DNA from: DATAFF01 sp036257595
GTDB taxonomy: Bacteria; Pseudomonadota; Alphaproteobacteria; Rhizobiales; Aestuariivirgaceae
Direction of reading: 5' to 3'
Assembly (NCBI GenBank): GCA_036257595.1
Contig: DATAFF010000110.1
Coordinates: 1-9,817 of the forward strand
DNA length: 9,817 bases
Position numbers and translations under genes: made by a program
Notes under the pieces: model-generated
Told to the model about the DNA's origin: nothing
The model's database searches: none
The model's input: only the letters and a program-made list of their open reading frames with translations
Shown: positions 6,601 to 9,817 of the stretch, one piece after another
Numbering within the stretch: position 1 is the first letter of the stretch
Layout: each line of letters begins with the position of its first letter

Positions 6601-7397
6601 CCGACAACCCGATTCACCAACGCATGCGCGACGACGAGGCGGTGCTCGCCCAATCCGGCCTCGCTTCCGACGAGGCCCGCCGCCTCGCCGGTCACCGCAT
6701 CTTCGGCTCGAAGCCCGGCACCTATGGCGCCGGCCTCCAGGCGCTTATCGATGAGCGCCTGTGGCGGACCAAGGCCGACCTCGCTCATGCCTATCTCGCC
6801 TGGGGTGCCCATGCCTATGGCGCGTTGAGCCATGGCGAGTCCAGCGAGGCGATGTTCCGCCGACGGCTCTCCGCCATCGAAGCGGTCGTCCACAATCAGG
6901 ACAATCGCGAGCACGACCTTCTCGATTCCGACGATTACTACCAGTTCGAAGGCGGCATGACCGTGGCGGTCGAGCATCTGTCGAACGCCCGGCCCGTGGT
7001 CTGGCACAATGACCACTCCCGTCCCGAGCGCCCGCTCCCGCGCACCCTCGAGGAGGAGATCGGCCGGGTGATGCGGGCCCGTGTCGTCAACCCGAAATGG
7101 ATCGCCGGCGTGATGCGCCACGGCTATAAGGGCGCTTTCGAAATCGCCGCCACGGTCGACTACATGTTCGCTTTCGCTGCCACCACCGGCGCGGTCCAGA
7201 CCCATCATTTCGATCTTGCCTATGACGCCTATCTCGGCGATCGCGAGGTCCGCGCCTTTCTCGCCGACAACAATCCTGCAGCGCTTGCCGAGATTGCCGC
7301 CCGCTTTGCCGAGGCGGTGGAGCGTGGCCTGTGGTCGCCGCGATCGAACTCGGCCTGGCGCGAGCTGCAGACACTCACGAAGGAGGAGGTGGCATGA
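3690..7397 (+). CDS. cobN: Cobaltochelatase large subunit CobN
   Basis: CobN, with CobS and CobT, inserts Co2+ into hydrogenobyrinic acid a,c-diamide at the cost of ATP. The frame encodes 1235 residues, slightly shorter than the roughly 1,270 usual for this family. Recognisable CobN/Mg-chelatase H-type motifs are HNGKHGNLEWLPGK (from 540), NFYSVDNRAVPTP (from 842), WGTSNMRTGGDD (from 887), GSKPGTYGAG (from 1006) and DSDDYYQFEGG (from 1079). The start is TTG at 3690: it gives MHLLARQ, which fits the start I recall for rhizobial CobN, and the next in-frame ATG lies some 60 codons in, inside conserved sequence. No good ribosome-binding site precedes the TTG, only CAGGAAC about 16 bases away, so initiation may rely on coupling to cobW, whose stop is six bases upstream. 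Its stop overlaps cobO as ATGA. cobS and cobT are not in the window. Confidence 0.95.
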   Translation: MHLLARQTTTLDGSDEAIDLGQSPGDCILLSAADSELTLLARAFDRLPGPKPSLRLANLMALGHHLSVDSWIERTGATSRLIVVRLLGGRGYWTYGVDELVALAARQPLQLALLPGGRDPDPTLAALSTISPAACQRLHRYLAEGGPDNADNFLRFCFELLGSDAIAKPPVPLPHAGVHQWQSREPAEGDATAAIVFYRSLIEGGLTAPIDRLSVALEKRRLTPCPIFVASLKDEESARFLETTLSRTPPAVILNATAFAAGRFDGEGQANPFAQFDCPVLQVILSGSSEAAWSASSQGLSARDLAMNVVLPELDGRIITSAASFKEAGDWHAATECSVMTYRPMDQAIERIADLAVAWTRLGQLDPAERRIAIVLANYPNRDGRIANGVGYDTPASTVAILDALAGEGYRVDDRPRTGNELLAQLLSGPTNSGALADAPTDALLSLATYRRFFDRLPARSRDALLTRWGDAKDDPFCRDGEFRLPVRLYGHVAIGIQPARGYNIDPKSTWHDASLVPPHGYLAFYLWLREVFGAHAVIHNGKHGNLEWLPGKATALSAECWPDVVFGPLPQLYPFIVNDPGEGTQAKRRTAAVIIDHLTPPLTRAESYGPLRELETLIDEYALAGGLDGRRQKHIRRRIADLVESSGIDRDAHLPDLMTNDEALVRLDAWLCDIKESQIRDGLHILGTSPQGRLETDLLVALSRLPRGTGTAGDASLLRALAHDLDLAFDPLAATMSDHWQGPRPFLLAAFDTGPWRSVGDTVERLEALACRIVEGSAEPPGPASIAVMERVESVIRPAVRACGTREIEAVLAGLAGRSVDPGPAGAPSRGRLDVLPTGRNFYSVDNRAVPTPTAFDLGRRSAEAMLARHFQEHGRYPSAIGLTVWGTSNMRTGGDDIAQALALLGAKPQWEPGTGRVVGFEILTLAELGRPRVDVTLRISGFFRDAFPLQIELLDRVARAIGDLDEEAADNPIHQRMRDDEAVLAQSGLASDEARRLAGHRIFGSKPGTYGAGLQALIDERLWRTKADLAHAYLAWGAHAYGALSHGESSEAMFRRRLSAIEAVVHNQDNREHDLLDSDDYYQFEGGMTVAVEHLSNARPVVWHNDHSRPERPLPRTLEEEIGRVMRARVVNPKWIAGVMRHGYKGAFEIAATVDYMFAFAATTGAVQTHHFDLAYDAYLGDREVRAFLADNNPAALAEIAARFAEAVERGLWSPRSNSAWRELQTLTKEEVA

Positions 7398-8005
7398 CCG
7401 ACGAGAGCGCCCTCAACACCCGCCACGCCGACAAGATGCGCAAGAAAAAGGCGGCGCGCGACAAGATCATTGCCGGCAAAACGATCGAGAAAGGACTCCT
7501 GATCGTTCACACCGGCAAGGGCAAAGGCAAATCGACCGCCGCCTTCGGCATGATCTTTCGCTGCATCGGCCATGGCATGCGGGCCGGCGTGATCCAGTTC
7601 GTCAAGGGCTCCTGGGAGACCGGCGAGCGCACCGTGCTCGAGAAATTTCCGGAGCTCGTCACCATCAAGGCGATGGGCGAGGGTTTCACCTGGGAGACCC
7701 AGGATCGCGCCCGCGACATCGCCCATGCGCGCGCCGCCTGGGAGGAAGGCAAGGCGATGATCGCCGATCCCTCCTATCGCATGGTGCTGCTGGACGAGCT
7801 CAACATCGTCCTCCGCTACGACTACCTGCCGCTCGAGGAGGTGCTGGAGGTCCTCAAGCGCAAGCCGGCCGACAAGCATGTGGTGATCACCGGCCGCAAC
7901 GCCCGCGAGGAGCTTGTCGCCCTGGCCGACCTCGTCACCGAGATGACCGAGATCAAGCACCCCTTCCGCTCCGGCGTGAAGGCGCAAGCTGGCGTGGAGT
8001 TCTAG
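7394..8005 (+). CDS. cobO: Cob(I)yrinic acid a,c-diamide adenosyltransferase CobO
   Basis: A 203-residue ATP:corrinoid adenosyltransferase of the CobA/CobO type, which attaches the 5'-deoxyadenosyl group of ATP to reduced cobalt(I) corrinoid after cobalt insertion. Motifs: the distinctive P-loop HTGKGKGKST (39-48), GEGFTW (95-100), the Walker B-like LLDELN (132-137), TGRNA (167-171) and the conserved C-terminus IKHPFRSGVKAQAGVEF. The length is normal. The ATG at 7394 overlaps the cobN stop (ATGA) and sits behind the strong ribosome-binding site AAGGAGG at about 7379-7386; upstream in-frame ATGs lie inside cobN and are not needed. The usual rhizobial follow-on gene cobQ is absent. No convincing terminator follows; the stop codon lies inside a repeat-like element at 8001-8026. 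Confidence 0.96.
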   Translation: MTDESALNTRHADKMRKKKAARDKIIAGKTIEKGLLIVHTGKGKGKSTAAFGMIFRCIGHGMRAGVIQFVKGSWETGERTVLEKFPELVTIKAMGEGFTWETQDRARDIAHARAAWEEGKAMIADPSYRMVLLDELNIVLRYDYLPLEEVLEVLKRKPADKHVVITGRNAREELVALADLVTEMTEIKHPFRSGVKAQAGVEF

Positions 8006-8026
8006 AGCATCATGCTTTTGATTCAA
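8001..8026. repeat. Half of a rhizobial-type palindromic intergenic repeat (tentative)
   Basis: The stretch beginning TCTAGAGCATCATGCTTTTG and ending GATTCAA resembles one arm of palindromic elements I recall from Rhizobiales genomes (AGAGCATCATGC...GATTCAA followed by its mirror). The expected mirror arm is missing: unrelated sequence starts at 8027. The element overlaps the cobO stop codon. The family assignment is from memory and needs a genome search. Confidence 0.35.
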
Positions 8027-8055
8027 CCAGGGGTATAAGGCAGCACGGTTTGCGT

Positions 8056-8133
8056 GGCTCTGTTGCGAATTAGCCACCGGGCGCAACTGGTCAATTCGCT
8101 CATCGGATTGTACGGTGCCCGTCGGGGATAGGG
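8056..8133. mobile_element. Possible IS6-family terminal repeat and truncated IS end
   Basis: GGCTCTGTTGCGAA at 8056-8069 differs at one base from GGCTCTGTTGCAAA, the outer end I recall for IS6-family elements such as IS6100. In this orientation the element's interior would lie to the right. There is no transposase and no matching second end before the ABC gene starts at 8134, so it would be a remnant of under 80 bp. The right limit is arbitrary. A 14-bp match could be coincidence. Confidence 0.35.
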
Positions 8134-9817
8134 ATGAAGCAGGTCTTCGCGATCTTCTTAAAGGCGCCCGGCGCTCGGCCGGTGTCGGTGCTCGTTTGCC
8201 TGCTGTTTGCCGGCTTTTTCGAGCTGTTGAGCGTCGGCATGATCATTCCGGTGGTGACCATTGCTGGCGGCATGGCGGCCGGCAAGACTTCGAAGCTCGG
8301 CGCGCTGACCAACAAGACCTTCTCGGTCATCGGCATCAGCCCGGCGATCGACACCCTGCTGATCCTGCTCCTCGCTTCGCTGACCATCCGCTCGATCCTG
8401 GCCTTTGCAGCCATGAGCTATGTGGCGATCGCCGTCGCCGACGTCGCCGCGCGGATCCGCCAGCTTCTGCTGACCACCATGCTCCGGGTGCGCTGGAGTT
8501 ATTTCACCGACAGCAATCCCGGCAGCCTGTCCCACACCCTATCCGGCGAGGCGCATGCCGCGGCCGAGACCTACAATTCGGCTGCCATCACCGTCACCGA
8601 AATCACCAAGATCGCCATCGCCTTCGGCATCGCGCTGCTCGTCTCGGGAGCGTTCTTTGCGGTCACGCTGCTTGGCGTAGCCTTCATTGCGGCACCCGCA
8701 ATGGTGATCCTGTCGCGGTCGCGGCGCTCGAGCAAAAGCCACTGGAAGCACACGAGCAAGCTGGTCAGCCAGGCCCAGGACACGATCAGCAACATGAAGG
8801 CGCTGCGCTCGATGCAGCGCCAAGCTTCCTTCGAGCAGCTCTTCACCAAGAAGATCAAGGAGATGCGGCGCTCGCTCGTGCGCACCAAGGTGATGGGCTA
8901 CGCCATGGCCTATGGCCAGGACATCCTGGTCTCTTTCGTGATCTGCGCCGGCCTTTATTTCGGCGCGGTCGTCTATCGCGTGCCATTGCCCGAGCTTCTG
9001 GTCCTCGGCCTGATCTTCATCCAGATCATCCGCGGGGTGAAACGCCTGCAGCACTCGCTTCAGACCTTCGAGGAGAACTACCAGGCCTATCGTTCCTGCA
9101 TGAAGATGATCGCCCGCGCCCGCGAGCTCGAGGAGCAGGACTCCGGCATCGAGGTCGCCACGCTCGACCGGGCCATCACCTTCGAGTCGGTGAGCTTCAA
9201 CTTCGAGCGCGCCAATGTTTTGAAATCGGTGTCGATGGAACTCCCGGCTCGCGCTGTCAGCGTCCTCACCGGACCCTCGGGTGCCGGCAAGACGACCATC
9301 GTCGATCTATTGGTTGGGCTGCACCAGCCGCAGCAGGGCCGCATCCTGGTCGATGGCGTGCCGCTCTCCGAGCTGTCGCTCAAGAGCTGGCGCCGAGGCA
9401 TCGGCTATGTGCCGCAGGAGCTGACCCTGCTCCAGGGCTCGGTCTATGACAATCTCTGCATGGGGGACAAGCAGCTGTCGCGCGACGACGCCGTCAGGGC
9501 GTTGAAGGAGGCGGGCGCCCTCGACTTCGTGATGTCGCTGCCGCAGCAGCTCGACACCGATGTCGGGCAGATGGGCATGAAACTGTCCGGCGGCCAGCGC
9601 CAGCGTATCTCGCTGGCCCGCGCCTTGGTATGGAAGCCGCGCCTTCTGATCCTCGATGAGGTGACGAGCGCGCTCGACGAGGAGACCGAGGCCGCCATCT
9701 GCCGCAACATCACCGATCTCAGCCAGATGTACACCGTGGTGGCGATCACCCACCGCCCGGCCTGGCTCCGCATCGCCAGCCGCGTCTATCGCGTCCATGG
9801 CGGAATGGTCGACCGCC
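8134..9817 (+). CDS. ABC exporter half-transporter, membrane and ATPase domains fused (3' end beyond window)
   Basis: The frame starts at ATG 8134 behind GGGGATAGGG and stays open to the window edge (561 codons seen). The first ~310 residues form an ABC-exporter membrane domain with hydrophobic segments near 18-44, 73-100, 160-193 (probably two) and 263-300, the cytoplasmic stretches being basic. The ATPase domain follows: Walker A GPSGAGKTT (380-388), Q-loop YVPQE (Q428), signature LSGGQRQR (484-491), Walker B LLILDE (504-509, catalytic E509), D-loop SALD, and switch H540. All are intact, so it should work as a homodimer or with a partner. The N-terminal motif FFELLSVGMIIPVV recalls lipid-linked oligosaccharide flippases of the PglK type, a weak hint that it moves a lipid-linked glycan or exports polysaccharide. 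The substrate cannot be told. Only a few C-terminal residues should be missing. Nothing ties it to B12. Confidence 0.9.
   Translation, partial: MKQVFAIFLKAPGARPVSVLVCLLFAGFFELLSVGMIIPVVTIAGGMAAGKTSKLGALTNKTFSVIGISPAIDTLLILLLASLTIRSILAFAAMSYVAIAVADVAARIRQLLLTTMLRVRWSYFTDSNPGSLSHTLSGEAHAAAETYNSAAITVTEITKIAIAFGIALLVSGAFFAVTLLGVAFIAAPAMVILSRSRRSSKSHWKHTSKLVSQAQDTISNMKALRSMQRQASFEQLFTKKIKEMRRSLVRTKVMGYAMAYGQDILVSFVICAGLYFGAVVYRVPLPELLVLGLIFIQIIRGVKRLQHSLQTFEENYQAYRSCMKMIARARELEEQDSGIEVATLDRAITFESVSFNFERANVLKSVSMELPARAVSVLTGPSGAGKTTIVDLLVGLHQPQQGRILVDGVPLSELSLKSWRRGIGYVPQELTLLQGSVYDNLCMGDKQLSRDDAVRALKEAGALDFVMSLPQQLDTDVGQMGMKLSGGQRQRISLARALVWKPRLLILDEVTSALDEETEAAICRNITDLSQMYTVVAITHRPAWLRIASRVYRVHGGMVDR

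Noticed and set aside
5652..7208. Long open frame (518 codons) on the minus strand inside cobN
   Set aside because: It is antisense to well-conserved CobN motifs and has low-complexity, Gly/Ala/Arg/Asp-rich composition typical of shadow frames in GC-rich genes.
8115..9449. Plus-strand frame (444 codons) overlapping the ABC gene
   Set aside because: It is His/Arg/Gly-rich and out of frame with the complete set of ABC ATPase motifs read from 8134.
1..9817. CRISPR array, rRNA or tRNA genes
   Set aside because: No regularly spaced repeats and no recognisable RNA gene segments were found on either strand.

Overview
The window looks like part of a GC-rich alphaproteobacterial chromosome, most likely from the Rhizobiales. 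The basis is the aerobic-type cobW-cobN-cobO cluster with rhizobial-style protein ends, strong G/C third-position use, and a short segment resembling a common rhizobial intergenic repeat. I cannot name the species from sequence alone.

Left part (1-2440, all minus strand): the end of an integrated mobile island. Reading right to left it encodes a P4-type tyrosine integrase, a small AlpA-like DNA-binding protein, an unrecognised 169-residue protein, and the first 30 codons of a gene whose N-terminus resembles bifunctional DNA primase/polymerases. That last gene runs off the left edge, so most of the island lies outside the window. The last two genes overlap by ATGA. An 8-bp perfect inverted repeat covers the ribosome-binding site and start of the AlpA-like gene.

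Junction (2441-2648): the non-coding gap between the divergent integrase and cobW genes. It holds a 10-bp tandem direct repeat just upstream of the integrase, but no tRNA gene and no recognisable cobalamin riboswitch.

Middle (2649-8005, plus strand): a tight three-gene operon for cobalt insertion and corrinoid adenosylation in the late-cobalt-insertion (aerobic) B12 pathway. It encodes the CobW GTPase, the large cobaltochelatase subunit CobN (probably starting at TTG) and the adenosyltransferase CobO. CobN and CobO overlap by ATGA. The usual rhizobial neighbours (cobP-type gene upstream, cobQ downstream) are not next to it in this window.

Right part (8006-9817): a 128-bp gap carries what looks like half of a rhizobial palindromic repeat and a 14-bp sequence resembling an IS6-family terminal repeat. 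After it begins an ABC exporter half-transporter (membrane plus ATPase domains in one chain) that is cut by the window edge. Nothing in it points to B12, so it may be a neighbour brought in by rearrangement.

I found no clearly new system. The points most worth following are the island's insertion directly upstream of cobW, the hairpin over the AlpA-like start, the uncharacterised protein coupled to the primase-polymerase, and the scarred cobO/ABC junction.
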